Assembly: GCF_017874035.1 (NCBI RefSeq)
Contig: NZ_JAGGKV010000026.1
Coordinates: 31,818 to 95,817 of the forward strand
Direction: 5' to 3'
Length of the DNA stretch: 64,000 bases
From: Paenibacillus aceris
Lineage (GTDB): Bacteria > Bacillota > Bacilli > Paenibacillales > NBRC-103111
Below, one piece after another: positions 8,448 to 17,313 of this stretch. The notes beneath the pieces are model-generated. The model was not told where the DNA came from. It saw nothing but the letters and a program-made list of their open reading frames with translations, and did no database searches. Position 1 is the first letter of the stretch, and each line of letters opens with the position of its first letter. Position numbers and translations under genes: made by a program.

Positions 8448-8471
8448 GTTGTTTGTCAAGGAGGCGACTCA

Positions 8472-9410
8472 ATGAGTTTTCTAAGCGATTTTCGCACCAT
8501 GGTACTCGGCATTTTACTGGAGTCGTTCCCCTTTATTTTGCTTGGCGTCATAATTTCTGCTTTGCTGCAAACATTCATTAGCGACCAAACACTACAGCGG
8601 TGGATACCGAAAAAAACAATCCCAGGCATTCTTTTCGGGTGCTTGCTGGGCATCATTTTCCCGCTCTGCGAATGTGGAATCATTCCTGTCGTGCACCGGC
8701 TAATCCGCAAAGGCATGCCGCCTTATATCGGCCTCGTATTTATGATGGCCGGGCCGATCATCAATCCGGTCGTATTCACGTCCACGTTCGTGGCCTTTCG
8801 TGCTCAGCCGGAAATGGCTGTCGCCCGCATGGTGCTGGCGTTCGCTGCGGCAGCTCTGATTGGCCTGTGGGCTTCACGTGGTAATGGCAATTCTACCCTG
8901 CGCACGCAAGTAGTCAATACACATGAACATGCCGCTCCGAACAAAAAAAGCCCCAAACGTCCACTCCTGAGCAAAGCTCCAAAAGCAGCAGCCTGGAAAA
9001 ACAAATGGCATGAAACACTGGAACACGCCGCCATCGAAATGTTTGAAGTAGGCAAATTTTTAGTATTAGGCGCTACCGTTACCGCATTGATGCAGACAGC
9101 CGTAAGCAAGAATTGGCTTCTTACATTAAGCCATGGGGACTTTACTCCGCATTTGTTTATGATGGGTCTTTCCTATGTCCTTTCCATCTGTTCCACTGCA
9201 GACGCTTTTGTCGGCGCTACGTTCATTCCCGGTTTCAGCCTTGGTTCTGTGCTCGCTTTTCTCGTTTTTGGCGCCATGCTCGACATCAAAAGCACTTTAA
9301 TGCTGTTGAAAGTGTTCCGAGTCAAAACCATCGTGACGGTTATGCTCATTTCAGCCGTTGTCGTTCTGTTGGGGTCGGTCGCATTCGATCAGCTGTATTC
9401 CTACTTATAG
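8472..9410 (+). CDS. YcgR/YraQ-type permease
   Basis: 312-residue integral membrane protein of the DUF318/UPF0718 permease family (B. subtilis YcgR type). About eight hydrophobic segments are visible, with a soluble, basic linker near 135-175. The loop motif LCECGIIPV (about 65-73) is the conserved Cys-x-Cys signature of the family, and AGPIINPV (93-100) is another hallmark. Start supported by AAGGAGG nine nt upstream. It is followed after 18 nt by the TIGR03943-family gene, its usual partner. Substrate is unknown; a metal-related role is suspected from the conserved cysteines. Confidence 0.85.
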   Translation: MSFLSDFRTMVLGILLESFPFILLGVIISALLQTFISDQTLQRWIPKKTIPGILFGCLLGIIFPLCECGIIPVVHRLIRKGMPPYIGLVFMMAGPIINPVVFTSTFVAFRAQPEMAVARMVLAFAAAALIGLWASRGNGNSTLRTQVVNTHEHAAPNKKSPKRPLLSKAPKAAAWKNKWHETLEHAAIEMFEVGKFLVLGATVTALMQTAVSKNWLLTLSHGDFTPHLFMMGLSYVLSICSTADAFVGATFIPGFSLGSVLAFLVFGAMLDIKSTLMLLKVFRVKTIVTVMLISAVVVLLGSVAFDQLYSYL

Positions 9411-9428
9411 AATGGAGGCAGGATAACT

Positions 9429-10334
9429 ATGCAAAAATGGTCCACGTTCGCGCATCGAACGATTCGAGCTGCAGTCTTAATCACATTCGTTATTTTTATC
9501 GTTCAGATAAGCCGATCAGATGCTTTAATTTATTATGTGGCTCCGAGAATGGCTCTCTGGGTAAAAAGTCTTGCCGTCGGCATGTATGTGCTGGCCATGC
9601 ACCAGCTTTATTTGGCAGTTCGGGATATCCGCTCCAAGGAGAAAACGTCGTCGATTGCTTGTTCATGTTCGGCGCACAGCCATGATCAATGGAAACCCAG
9701 CGTTATTATCATGTACACGGTTTTGATCATTCCCCTTATTCTTGCCTTTTCATTCCCCAATGCGGTATTAGGAAGTCAAATGGCAGCCAAAAAAGGGTTA
9801 AATTTGACCCCTTCGGGCATATTGGTCAATAACAATTACGGCGATGCAGGCCCAAACCTCGTTCCGAATGATAAGCTGCAATTAGTTACGGGACCGACTT
9901 TTCCGTTTAATGAATACACCAAGCCTTACGCCAAGCGGGCTGCGGATATGTATAACCAGCCGCTCGTGTTGATCAACGATGATTTTTATATAGAATCGCT
10001 AACGTCGTTGGATTTGTATCAGGATCAATTCATTGGCAAAAAGGTGCAAATATCAGGCTATGTTTACCGCCTCGATAACATGAACAAAAATCAATTCGCC
10101 CTGGGAAGGTTCTCCATGAGGTGCTGTGTCGCAGACTCTGTGCCGCTTGCCATCCTGGTTGAGACCGATAATCCTGAGCAATGGAAAAACGATATGTATG
10201 TTGTTGCTCTCGGCACCATCGAAAAACGAAATTTGGACGGTAAAGACGTAGTAACGATCGTTGCAAAAACCATCGATACACAAAAAGAACCGACAAGTCC
10301 ATATGTGTATCAAAATGCTTACTTTGGAAGCTAG
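9429..10334 (+). CDS. TIGR03943-family permease subunit (YcgQ type)
   Basis: 301 residues: two N-terminal membrane helices (about 15-33 and 40-62), a third at 92-115, then a large extracytoplasmic domain. Near residue 235 is the conserved twin cysteine of the family (FSMRCCVADS), and the segment KVQISGYVYR resembles an OB-fold strand. A CSCSAHSHD stretch at 78-86 between helices is a potential metal ligand. It is the partner of the preceding permease and is closed by a strong terminator. Confidence 0.85.
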   Translation: MQKWSTFAHRTIRAAVLITFVIFIVQISRSDALIYYVAPRMALWVKSLAVGMYVLAMHQLYLAVRDIRSKEKTSSIACSCSAHSHDQWKPSVIIMYTVLIIPLILAFSFPNAVLGSQMAAKKGLNLTPSGILVNNNYGDAGPNLVPNDKLQLVTGPTFPFNEYTKPYAKRAADMYNQPLVLINDDFYIESLTSLDLYQDQFIGKKVQISGYVYRLDNMNKNQFALGRFSMRCCVADSVPLAILVETDNPEQWKNDMYVVALGTIEKRNLDGKDVVTIVAKTIDTQKEPTSPYVYQNAYFGS

Positions 10335-10368
10335 TTGCATCAAATTTAAGGGATCCCCAAACTACAAA

Positions 10369-10410
10369 AAAAGATCGCCAACCCCCTCATTCAGGGCGTG
10401 GCGATCTTTT
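10369..10410. terminator. Bidirectional terminator after the permease pair
   Basis: Arms AAAAGATCGCCA and TGGCGATCTTTT give a 12-bp stem with A and T tracts at both sides. It ends the permease operon on the plus strand and also follows the SLH remnant on the minus strand. Confidence 0.9.
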
Positions 10411-10419
10411 CTGCGTTTT

Positions 10420-10590
10420 CTAGTTCAGCAAGTTGTAGATCGCTTGTGCTGCTTCCACACGGATTGTATGCTCATCCGGTACGAAGAGCCCTTCTAGACG
10501 ACCTGTCAAAAGCTTCGTTTTTAGCGCGCTATTTACATAAGGCAAGGCCCAGTCGCTGATCTTGGATGCATCCGAGCTTGCTTCTGAGGA
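10420..10590 (-). pseudogene. C-terminal SLH-domain remnant
   Basis: Read on the minus strand, a 56-codon frame ending in TAG at 10420 encodes ISDWALPYVNSA, then a turn, then VPDEHTIRVEAAQAIYNLLN: the second half of an S-layer homology domain with its characteristic ITRAE-like R-x-E-A motif. An in-frame TAG stands directly upstream (10591-10593) and no start or ribosome binding site is present. It is the tail of a lost surface protein, with its terminator retained. Confidence 0.8.
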
Positions 10591-10593
10591 CTA

Positions 10594-10808
10594 CATTTTG
10601 TAGATAAAACAGAATCTGCAAATTCAGAAGATATCGGTCCCTAACAAGTAAGCGTTTTCCATTCTAATAATCCAACCTAATCCTCGCCCTCACTCCGCAG
10701 CGTATTACTGAGTTGATTAACGCAGTTAACGAATGGAAACTGTGCATCGTGCATACATTCAGCCAGAAACAAACTGTTAGTGAAGAAACATCCGCATCAA
10801 GTAAAGTA
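10594..10808. other. Intergenic stretch without recognised content
   Basis: No credible gene, promoter or hairpin was found here. The sequence probably belongs to the decayed upstream part of the SLH gene, but no further in-frame similarity could be made out. Confidence 0.4.
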
Positions 10809-10811
10809 AAA

Positions 10812-10886
10812 AAGCTCTATCCATCCCCCCTTCCCGTTGTAAATGTAGATACAACAGAAAAAGTACAGAGAAATGGAATAGAGCTT
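10812..10886 (-). terminator. Terminator of the fructokinase gene
   Basis: Arms AAGCTCTAT and ATAGAGCTT, with a loop of nearly 60 nt that could fold further, are followed on the minus strand by TTTTTTAC. It lies just past the fructokinase stop. Confidence 0.55.
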
Positions 10887-10910
10887 ACCTTCATTTTCTA
10901 CAGGAGTCGT

Positions 10911-11870
10911 TTATTGCACTTCCGCAAGCGTCGGAAGCGCAGGAATCGCACCGCGGCGCGTCGTGGTGATAGCACCCACGCGATTGGCAAAGCCAAATAC
11001 GCGCTCGGCGACACCAGCTTCAGCAAGCGCGTACACGATGTTTGCAGGCGTCACGCCCAGCGACGCCAGCTGAAAGAGCATGCCGCCGACGAAGCTGTCG
11101 CCGGCGCCTGTCGTATCCACGGCTGCCACAGGCGTGCCGGGGATGACGACATCCTGCCGCGCACTCACAACGCGGCAGCCATCAGGACCTAAAGTGATGA
11201 TAATCACTTTAGGTCCTCGCTGCAGCAGCTGCTGCGCCCCAGTGGTCGCGTCTACGCCGAGGAGGAATTCGATTTCCTCCTCGCTGACTTTGACCACATC
11301 CGCAAGCCCAAGCTGCGCAAGGATTTCCGCCCGAGCGCTATCTGCACTCGGCCACAGCGCAAGGCGCACATTGGGGTCGTAGGACACCAATGCCCCAAAA
11401 TCTTTCGCTCGGCGCGCTGCATCCAGTGTCGCGGTGCGGCAAGGCTCGGCAATCAAGGATACCGAGCCGAAATGATAAACCGCGGCGTCTTCCAGCCACT
11501 GCGCTTGGACTTCGTCTGTGCGCAGCAGCATGTCCGCCGCCGGGTCGCGGAAAAACAAGAAATCGCGCTCGCCATCCGCGCGCAGCGAAACAAACGCCAG
11601 CCCCGTCTTCGCCTCTTCGGTCTGGATGACAGCCGTCTGCACACCGACTTCGTCAAGCGTGCGCACGAGGAAATCGCCGAATGGGTCTCGGCCGATTTTG
11701 CCAATAAACCTTGCGTCGCCTCCGAGTTTAGCGACCGCCGCAGCGACATTGGCCGGCGCTCCGCCCGCCGCCCGCTGGAAGCTCGCGACGTCAGCCAAAG
11801 CCTGTCCGTTTACTTCGGGCACGAAGTCAATCAAAAGCTCACCTAAACAAACAATATAGGTTTTACTCAT
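10911..11870 (-). CDS. PfkB-family sugar kinase, probable fructokinase
   Basis: 319-residue ribokinase-superfamily kinase. The N-terminal signature AAGGAPANVAAAVAKLGG (34-51) and the C-terminal DTTGAGDSFVGG (252-263), with D258 as catalytic base, are both intact. Overall length and the ELLIDFVPE start are typical of bacterial fructokinases, which phosphorylate fructose to fructose 6-phosphate in the cytoplasm. The gene has higher GC than its neighbours. It is 6 nt downstream of the TetR gene in the same orientation, so it may be transcribed as the third gene of that operon. Confidence 0.85.
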   Translation of the reverse strand: MSKTYIVCLGELLIDFVPEVNGQALADVASFQRAAGGAPANVAAAVAKLGGDARFIGKIGRDPFGDFLVRTLDEVGVQTAVIQTEEAKTGLAFVSLRADGERDFLFFRDPAADMLLRTDEVQAQWLEDAAVYHFGSVSLIAEPCRTATLDAARRAKDFGALVSYDPNVRLALWPSADSARAEILAQLGLADVVKVSEEEIEFLLGVDATTGAQQLLQRGPKVIIITLGPDGCRVVSARQDVVIPGTPVAAVDTTGAGDSFVGGMLFQLASLGVTPANIVYALAEAGVAERVFGFANRVGAITTTRRGAIPALPTLAEVQ

Positions 11871-11876
11871 AAGTCC

Positions 11877-12473
11877 TTATTCCCCCTTACTTTGATAGCC
11901 CAGCGCATTCATGATATAGGCTGTTGTTTGATGGATAAGCGTTTCTATATCCGGTCGCTGGTCCGTAAAAAGCGGCTCAAAAAAATCTCTTTGCTTATAG
12001 AAGAATATTGAACCTAATACAAACATCAACGTGCTATCCAAAGACTCGAAATGAAAAAAACCTTGCTGTCTGCCCGTATCCAACAAGGATCTTACTTTCT
12101 CCCATACCGGAAAAACGAGTTCTCTCATCTTCTCGACACGAGGGGATAGCGTAATAATCTCCATTTGAATCAGGCTGATCATTTGAGGATCTTTAGTCCG
12201 GATTAAAATGACTTCTTTAATTATTGTCTTCATCCCTATGACAGGATCCTTAATATCAAAAAATCCGGATAGCTTATGCGTTGGAAAAAACTGACGAAAG
12301 ATCTCGTAGAAAACGCTCTCTTTTCCGCCAAAATAATAGGAAACCAGAGCCACATTGGCCCCGGCCTCCTCACATATTTGACGAACGCTAGTGGCATCAT
12401 AACCATGCTGGGCGAACAACTTTTTAGCAGCCAGAACAATTTTCATCTTCATGTCTGATTCTTGATGTGTCAT
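11877..12473 (-). CDS. TetR/AcrR-family repressor
   Basis: 198 residues; residues 8-55 form the TetR helix-turn-helix (LFAQHGYDATSVRQICEEAG with VSYYFGGKESVF). The C-terminal 140 residues are the ligand-binding/dimerisation domain. AGGAGG lies ten nt before the ATG. It is cotranscribed with and 27 nt downstream of the YhgE-like gene, whose promoter carries two palindromes directly after the -10 box; autoregulation of this operon is the simple reading. Confidence 0.88.
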   Translation of the reverse strand: MTHQESDMKMKIVLAAKKLFAQHGYDATSVRQICEEAGANVALVSYYFGGKESVFYEIFRQFFPTHKLSGFFDIKDPVIGMKTIIKEVILIRTKDPQMISLIQMEIITLSPRVEKMRELVFPVWEKVRSLLDTGRQQGFFHFESLDSTLMFVLGSIFFYKQRDFFEPLFTDQRPDIETLIHQTTAYIMNALGYQSKGE

Positions 12474-12500
12474 CGTTTAGCGTCCTCCTTGCATACTATA

Positions 12501-13664
12501 TTAAGCGACTTGTGAGCGATGTCCAGCAGCGTTCGCTGCTTTTCCTTTTTTCAAAGACACAACCACAATATCAATAACTAATGCAATTGCCGCAATTAGA
12601 ACCAGGAACCCAGCCTCTTTGCCCACGCCAGGACCGCCGAACAAAATATTCATTAAACCGTTCACAGCATAAGTAGCCGGGAAAGCATTGCTCAAAGAAT
12701 GATAGAAGCTCGACAAAAGTTCCCTTGGCACTATAGCTCCAGATGACACCAATTGCAAGGACAACATCGCGATGTTAAATAGCATACCTGCGTTCCCAAA
12801 CAATGTCAAAAACATTTGAGCCACGAAAGCAAAAGTAAGCAGGAATAGGGACTCGAATGACCACAATGCCATAAATCCTTTCTCCACATGCCCGCCCAAA
12901 GCAACAACCATCGTCGCGCTTATGAGTCCGACAACCACTGCGGCGATAACGGTTAACACTAGACGTGCAGCCATTTTGCTCATTTTATTTACCGAAGCAC
13001 CAAGGATGGTCGTAGAAACGCTAAAATTCATACCCATGATCATCGTTCCTACAATAGAAGCAAGCACAAGCATCATCGGAAGCATCTGATTCGGCATATC
13101 TTTCACTTTATTTGTACTTTGAATATCTGAGGTTACTTTGTTCGCAAGTCCTTGCGCGATTTGCCCTGCTTGCTCAGCCGGCAGATTCGGATTCATTTGG
13201 ATGAGGACAGCAGATGCCCCTGCGGCCACAGCTTCCTTGTTCACTGTTGCCGTTACATTGCCTGCTACCGCCTGCATCACGGACTTCGTCATCGACGGAT
13301 TGGACTCATTGATTGTATACGAAATTGGAGTTGTTTGCCCCGGCGTTTGCAGCTTTTTGGAGAAGTCCGCCGAAATGTGCATAACCATCTGCACTTCACG
13401 ATTATTGAGCATTTCTTGCGCCTTCTCAATGGCGTCTACTTGTTCCGTCTGAAAAGGCAGATTCGCTTTCAAATTGCTTACCACTGTCTTCCCTAAGCCT
13501 TGATCCTCATTCACAATGGCGATCTTCAAATTCTTCGTGTTATCCGATACGCCTGAATAACCTGTCATCCAAATCAAACTAAATAATAGTTGAAATGTAA
13601 TGGCTGTAATAATTCCGACCTTCGTCGTGCCTTGCTTTAGAAATGCCCCAAGTGCCTGCTTCAA
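12501..13664 (-). CDS. YhgE/Pip-domain ABC-2-like membrane protein
   Basis: 387 residues: one N-terminal helix (about 17-37), a large extracellular domain of the YhgE/Pip type (40-190) and five or six C-terminal helices (195-375). This architecture is that of ABC-2-type export permeases and phage-infection-protein relatives. No ATPase gene is adjacent, so the partner is unknown. Coupling to a TetR regulator suggests a role in export or tolerance of a hydrophobic toxic compound. Confidence 0.82.
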   Translation of the reverse strand: MKQALGAFLKQGTTKVGIITAITFQLLFSLIWMTGYSGVSDNTKNLKIAIVNEDQGLGKTVVSNLKANLPFQTEQVDAIEKAQEMLNNREVQMVMHISADFSKKLQTPGQTTPISYTINESNPSMTKSVMQAVAGNVTATVNKEAVAAGASAVLIQMNPNLPAEQAGQIAQGLANKVTSDIQSTNKVKDMPNQMLPMMLVLASIVGTMIMGMNFSVSTTILGASVNKMSKMAARLVLTVIAAVVVGLISATMVVALGGHVEKGFMALWSFESLFLLTFAFVAQMFLTLFGNAGMLFNIAMLSLQLVSSGAIVPRELLSSFYHSLSNAFPATYAVNGLMNILFGGPGVGKEAGFLVLIAAIALVIDIVVVSLKKGKAANAAGHRSQVA

Positions 13665-13684
13665 AATGTACCACTCCCCAAAGA

Positions 13685-13747
13685 TTTAAACGATCATTTA
13701 AATTAAACGTTTGTTTAAATTATATTTCGGAGCTTTCCTGCTGTCAA
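13685..13747 (-). promoter_or_regulatory. Consensus promoter with two TetR-type palindromes
   Basis: TTGACA (13747-13742) and TATAAT (13724-13719) are both perfect and exactly 17 nt apart. Immediately downstream are TTAAACGTTTGTTTAA (13703-13718) and TTTAAACGATCATTTAAA (13685-13702), two abutting palindromes sharing the TTTAAAC half-site. They cover the transcription start, so bound TetR protein would block initiation. Confidence 0.85.
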
Positions 13748-13756
13748 TCTAAAAAT

Positions 13757-14200
13757 GAGGCTGTCCCAGAAGTAACAATTATAGAATCTGCAAGACAGTC
13801 TCAAGCGGGATAAGATAAATAGTTAGATAAAAAAAGGAGCTAAGTCGCTTGTATGTGCCTAGCTCCTTTGCTTTTTGCGTCAACTGCTGCTTTTTTCAGA
13901 TTGTGGGCAAGGGAAAGCCCCCTGACCTCCAGACATACTTTGCATAAGCCTCGAAGCAGGTCTCCAGCACTTCTTTCATTCGCTCAGAACGAAAACGGTC
14001 GATGGTTCGGAAGTCCGGCCGCTGTCTACCTTCGATCCACATGAACATTACGTTCTCACGAACAGCCTTAGCAATTTGACGGGAGGAGTAAATTCGCTGA
14101 GTGTAGGCGTAAATGATAACTTTGGCGAGCATTTTTGGGTGATAGCTGTTTCGCCCGCCTCCGGGATATGCCCTTTCAAAAACAGCATGAGGGCACTTAT
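13757..14200 (-). mobile_element. IS1182-family remnant (partial transposase and one end)
   Basis: On the minus strand, residues AVFERAYPGGGRNSYHPKML, YAYTQRIYSSRQIAKAVREN, FMWIEGRQRPDFRTI and RFRSERMKEVLE reproduce the conserved N-terminal domain of IS1182-type transposases. The frame then ends after about 135 codons; the catalytic DDE part is missing. At 13757 the sequence GAGGCTGTCCCAGAAGT resembles a terminal inverted repeat of this family. The element was internally deleted and is inactive. A hairpin at about 13834-13869 (AGGAGCTA/TAGCTCCT) lies inside it. Confidence 0.82.
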
Positions 14201-14405
14201 AGAAATTCGTGTGAATAGCGTTGTTGCTGTCTCGTTTGATAACGATTTCTTTGGTCCAAGTATTTTCCGAAATATTGTAAGTGTGTCTGCTATTCTTCAA
14301 TTGCAAGCCGGTGATCTAGTTGAGATCTTCGCTACAGTTAGCACTAGCGGAAATATTGTAGCTACTACAGCTACGAGTTTTCAAGCAGCTAGATTTCCAT
14401 CATAA
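14200..14405 (+). pseudogene. C-terminal fragment of a BclA/collagen-like surface protein
   Basis: A plus-strand frame ending at 14405 reads SVSAILQLQAGDLVEIFATV followed by ATTATSFQAARFPS. Strands of the form LxAGDxVxI followed by SFxAxR are typical of the C1q/TNF-like C-terminal domain of BclA-type exosporium and collagen-like proteins. The collagen-type Gly-X-X stalk is absent; upstream sequence turns into the IS1182 remnant, which presumably interrupted the gene. Assignment to the fold is by motif only. Confidence 0.55.
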
Positions 14406-14475
14406 CACTCACTTGTCGGTTCCATAAACCGTTGAACTAATTCAACTACCGGTAACGTTAGTCGAAAGACACCTT

Positions 14476-14509
14476 AGAGCAGTTTGCGATCAGCAGCTGC
14501 TCTATTTTC
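14476..14509 (+). terminator. Terminator behind the BclA-like fragment
   Basis: Arms AGAGCAG and CTGCTCT followed by ATTTTC, 70 nt past the stop of the fragment. The remaining bases to 14712 contain no recognisable feature. Confidence 0.6.
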
Positions 14510-14713
14510 ATTAAGCAAAAGGGCAGATTAACGCAATAACATCAACTTTTAGCTCGAATTTCCTACCTGTTCTTTGTCATGATAATATGTTAGCAGGACA
14601 TTCGCGGACAAGGTAGTAAGCACAGCTGGTAAAAAATAATCAATTAAGGGCAGAGTCTCGCCTAGAGGTTTAGAGGTTACATATAAGAACGCTAGGTACA
14701 TTGATAAAACAAG

Positions 14714-14744
14714 AAAAACCGTCAGTTTCTCACTGACGGTTTTT
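14714..14744. terminator. Terminator of the DUF5667 gene
   Basis: Perfect arms AAAAACCGTCAGT and ACTGACGGTTTTT around TTCTC; works for the minus-strand gene that ends at 14753 and could act in both directions. Confidence 0.92.
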
Positions 14745-14752
14745 ACATGGTA

Positions 14753-15865
14753 TTAATCTTGTTTGCTACCTTTGTTTTTCTCGTGCCCGTTGCCGTTACC
14801 GTTCCCTTTTTCGCCGCCGTTGTGGTGGCTATGGTTCTTTTTCTCTTTTTCTATACCAAATTTATCTAAATCCTGTTTATCTTCGCCCTTCTTCGTTTGA
14901 TCTGTTTTTTCCGTTACGAAGTGTTCCTGTTTCTTTTGATCCGAGACGGACTCATTTGTAACTGGCGCTGGAACTGGTGTTGGAGATGGAACCAGCGGAG
15001 CAATGGACTGCTCTTCCTTAGCTGTAACGCTCTCATTCTCCTGCCCCAGTTTCTCTTTACGTTCGATTTTGGCCAATTTTTTATCTAGATGAGTAAACGA
15101 CTTCTCTATATTTTTCATTAAAGCTAGCTGGGCTTTCGGATTTCCCACCTTTTCCAAGGCCGAGGCTAAGGCAAGAATGTTATGCTGCAAATCGGTCTTT
15201 ACCTTCAGGACCTGCTCCGGATTTTTCACTTCCTTTACAGGGGTGTTCACATCTTCGGTTTCTGTTTGCTCAGGATCTGCTGTCTGCTCACTGCTCGGTA
15301 TAGCTGCGATAGTTGTTGCAGTTTCTTTTTGTGTTGAAGCCTCTGCTTCAGTAGCCGGCGCTTGTGTCGTATTTTCTGCTAGCGTAGTCTTAACAGTTAT
15401 CGAAATACCAGTAGCCTGGTCTGTTTTTTGAACAGCACTTTGCTGAGTTTCCAGTGACTTCTGAAGAGATAGACTCGCCTCATTCGATTTACCTTGAGCC
15501 AATAAGGCGTTCGCTTCTTTTAGTCGCTCTTGGGCAAGTGCGGTAAGAAGTCGTGCCTCCTTTACGTCATTGACAGTTAGGGCCATTCGAATATTTTCGT
15601 ACATTGTTTTCACAAAATAGAAGAAGTCTCCTGGCAAAAGATCTGGAGTCTCCGTTTCGGATTCGTTCAAAGTCGTGCCTGCTTGCGAGACAGACGTATT
15701 CTGGGTGACGCTCACAGATGTGGGAGTAGAAGACGGTAATGTTGTTGTTGTAATCTCCGAAGCCAATACACTACCGGTACCCACGCTAAAAATGAGTATG
15801 CTGAGTATGGCGCTCTTGGCGAGAAGGTTGTTTCTTTTGGTCTCTTTCGTTAACTTCAATAACAT
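14753..15865 (-). CDS. Secreted DUF5667-domain protein
   Basis: 370 residues with a signal peptide (hydrophobic core about 17-34, likely cleavage after VLA-S). Residues about 74-165 match the DUF5667 pattern (LLPGDFFYFVKTMYENIRMAL, then helical KEARLLTALAQERLKEAN). The middle is Thr/Glu/Pro-rich and disordered; the last 90 residues are a Lys/His/Gly/Asn-rich tail (HSHHNGGEKGNGNGNGH). DUF5667 proteins are extracellular and of unknown function. The gene is divergent from the stalk-domain protein at 16112, and the two share the 246-nt intergenic region. Confidence 0.82.
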   Translation of the reverse strand: MLLKLTKETKRNNLLAKSAILSILIFSVGTGSVLASEITTTTLPSSTPTSVSVTQNTSVSQAGTTLNESETETPDLLPGDFFYFVKTMYENIRMALTVNDVKEARLLTALAQERLKEANALLAQGKSNEASLSLQKSLETQQSAVQKTDQATGISITVKTTLAENTTQAPATEAEASTQKETATTIAAIPSSEQTADPEQTETEDVNTPVKEVKNPEQVLKVKTDLQHNILALASALEKVGNPKAQLALMKNIEKSFTHLDKKLAKIERKEKLGQENESVTAKEEQSIAPLVPSPTPVPAPVTNESVSDQKKQEHFVTEKTDQTKKGEDKQDLDKFGIEKEKKNHSHHNGGEKGNGNGNGHEKNKGSKQD

Positions 15866-16111
15866 GAGTGTTACCGCCTTATTAATTTATTTTAGCTGCA
15901 GCTGATACTTAGGTATACGAGATCCAAAAGTATTTTTAGGGGGCAGGTAGGATTAGGCACGCAAAGGTAACAATAGCTAAACAAACAAATAGACTGTCAC
16001 AAGGCAGCTTAGGAGTACTGTGAAATAATATTAATAGAGAAAGTATACCCTCACAAAAATAGAAGAAGAATCCGAATATATTATCGTAGACAACTTAGGA
16101 GGCGTAAAAAG

Positions 16112-16951
16112 ATGAAAAAAAGATGGATGGTTATCGCGTCATGTGTACTGGCAACGAGCCTTATGGCAGGATCGGCATTTGCAAAATCCGAAACAAACAA
16201 TGCTAATGAGGGCAAGTCGGATAAAGTGAAAGTTAACGTTGATCTCAAGGTGAATGCTAAATTGGATGTGACTGTTACATCCGATACTTATGGCAATCAA
16301 GGTCATAATGGATACAAGGGGCTGCTCAACGCGATCAACAATGTGAAGGACAAGCCTGCAGGGGCTGTTATTGCCGATCTTCTTTTGACAAAATACGAGA
16401 CTCAGCTTACTGCTGAAATGAAAGCTGAGCTTGAGGCCATCAAAGAGAAGGACGCAGCCTTATCGGAGTTTGCTGATCTGTTGGATAGAACCGGGAGCGT
16501 AACCGACGCGGTTTACGTTCAAAAGGAAGCTATTATTGCAAACGTTACAAATCTTGATTCTTACAAAAAACTTGGTAAATTGTACGATAAACTAGGGAAA
16601 AAAGGTGTGAAATTATACGTAAACGGTGAAGAGCCAACTTTCGAGGTAGCTCCATTTATCCGCGAAGGCAACACTTTAGTTCCATTCCGTGCTATCTCCG
16701 AGGCGTTGAAAGCAACGGTTACCTGGAATGAAGAAGAGCGTTCAGTTACTGTTACACGTGGTGGTATCACAGTGAAACTCTTTATTGATAGTAAGACAGC
16801 AACTGTCAATGGGAATGAAGTCACTCTTGAAGTTCCAGCGGCTATTGAAAACGGCAGCACGGTTGTGCCGGTTCGTTTTGTAAGCGAAGCCTTAAAAGCG
16901 GCAGTTAAATGGGAATCAGAGACCCAGTCTGTCGTTATCTACGAAGATTAA
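16112..16951 (+). CDS. Secreted protein with copper amine oxidase N-terminal-like stalk domain
   Basis: 279 residues. A signal peptide ends near AFA-K25. Residues 30-160 are a helical region that includes the segment YGNQGHNGYKGL and is related in layout to DUF5667-type helices. Residues 165-279 form the stalk/Cu_amine_oxidN1 domain: KLYVNGEEPTFEVAPF, NTLVPFRAISEAL and TVVPVRFVSEAL are the repeated half-motifs. Despite the domain name, no enzymatic copper centre is implied. Common as cell-surface proteins in Paenibacillus. AGGAGGCG stands nine nt before the ATG. Confidence 0.87.
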   Translation: MKKRWMVIASCVLATSLMAGSAFAKSETNNANEGKSDKVKVNVDLKVNAKLDVTVTSDTYGNQGHNGYKGLLNAINNVKDKPAGAVIADLLLTKYETQLTAEMKAELEAIKEKDAALSEFADLLDRTGSVTDAVYVQKEAIIANVTNLDSYKKLGKLYDKLGKKGVKLYVNGEEPTFEVAPFIREGNTLVPFRAISEALKATVTWNEEERSVTVTRGGITVKLFIDSKTATVNGNEVTLEVPAAIENGSTVVPVRFVSEALKAAVKWESETQSVVIYED

Positions 16952-16970
16952 TCCAGGATCAAATTCTAGG

Positions 16971-16997
16971 AGCCATCCAGTCGCGGATGGTTCTTTT
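16971..16997 (+). terminator. Terminator of the stalk-domain gene
   Basis: Arms AGCCATCC and GGATGGTT followed by CTTTTCTC, 20 nt past the stop codon. Confidence 0.8.
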
Positions 16998-17185
16998 CTC
17001 ATCCGTTTGAACGAGTGGCTGGGGAGAGTTTGATACCCTCATATATTTTTCGATCTATAGTTTTCTCACAGCACCCCCAGCCGCTAGAACGTAGGATTGT
17101 TGATGCTCGAGAATTACACATAGCATGAGATAACGATTTAATGATGCAAATAAAGAAAATTTCGCTGATTTATCGATCTCCAACA

Positions 17186-17313
17186 TTAATCTTTTGACGC
17201 TTTCTTACCCAACAAAAATGTCTTCCTGGCGGCTGCATTCACGACGCGAATGAGGTGATTTGGCGGGAATGTCGTCCTCCAAACAAGGAACGGTTTCTTT
17301 TTGTTTTACAAAT
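17186..17313 (-). pseudogene. IS1182-family transposase N-terminus, frameshifted
   Basis: On the minus strand the frame FVKQKETVPCLEDDIPA breaks and resumes one frame over as NHLIRVVNAA, the start of an IS1182-type transposase (cf. the usual EDDIPxNHLIRVVN). It stops soon after at TAA (17186-17188). Next to it lies a long hairpin carrying GAGGGTGTCCC ends. Nothing was recognised between 17000 and 17185. Confidence 0.72.

Noticed and set aside
14076..14200. N-terminal part of the plus-strand frame that ends in the BclA-like fragment
   Set aside because: It is antisense to well-conserved IS1182 transposase codons, so only the part after about 14200 is likely to have been coding.
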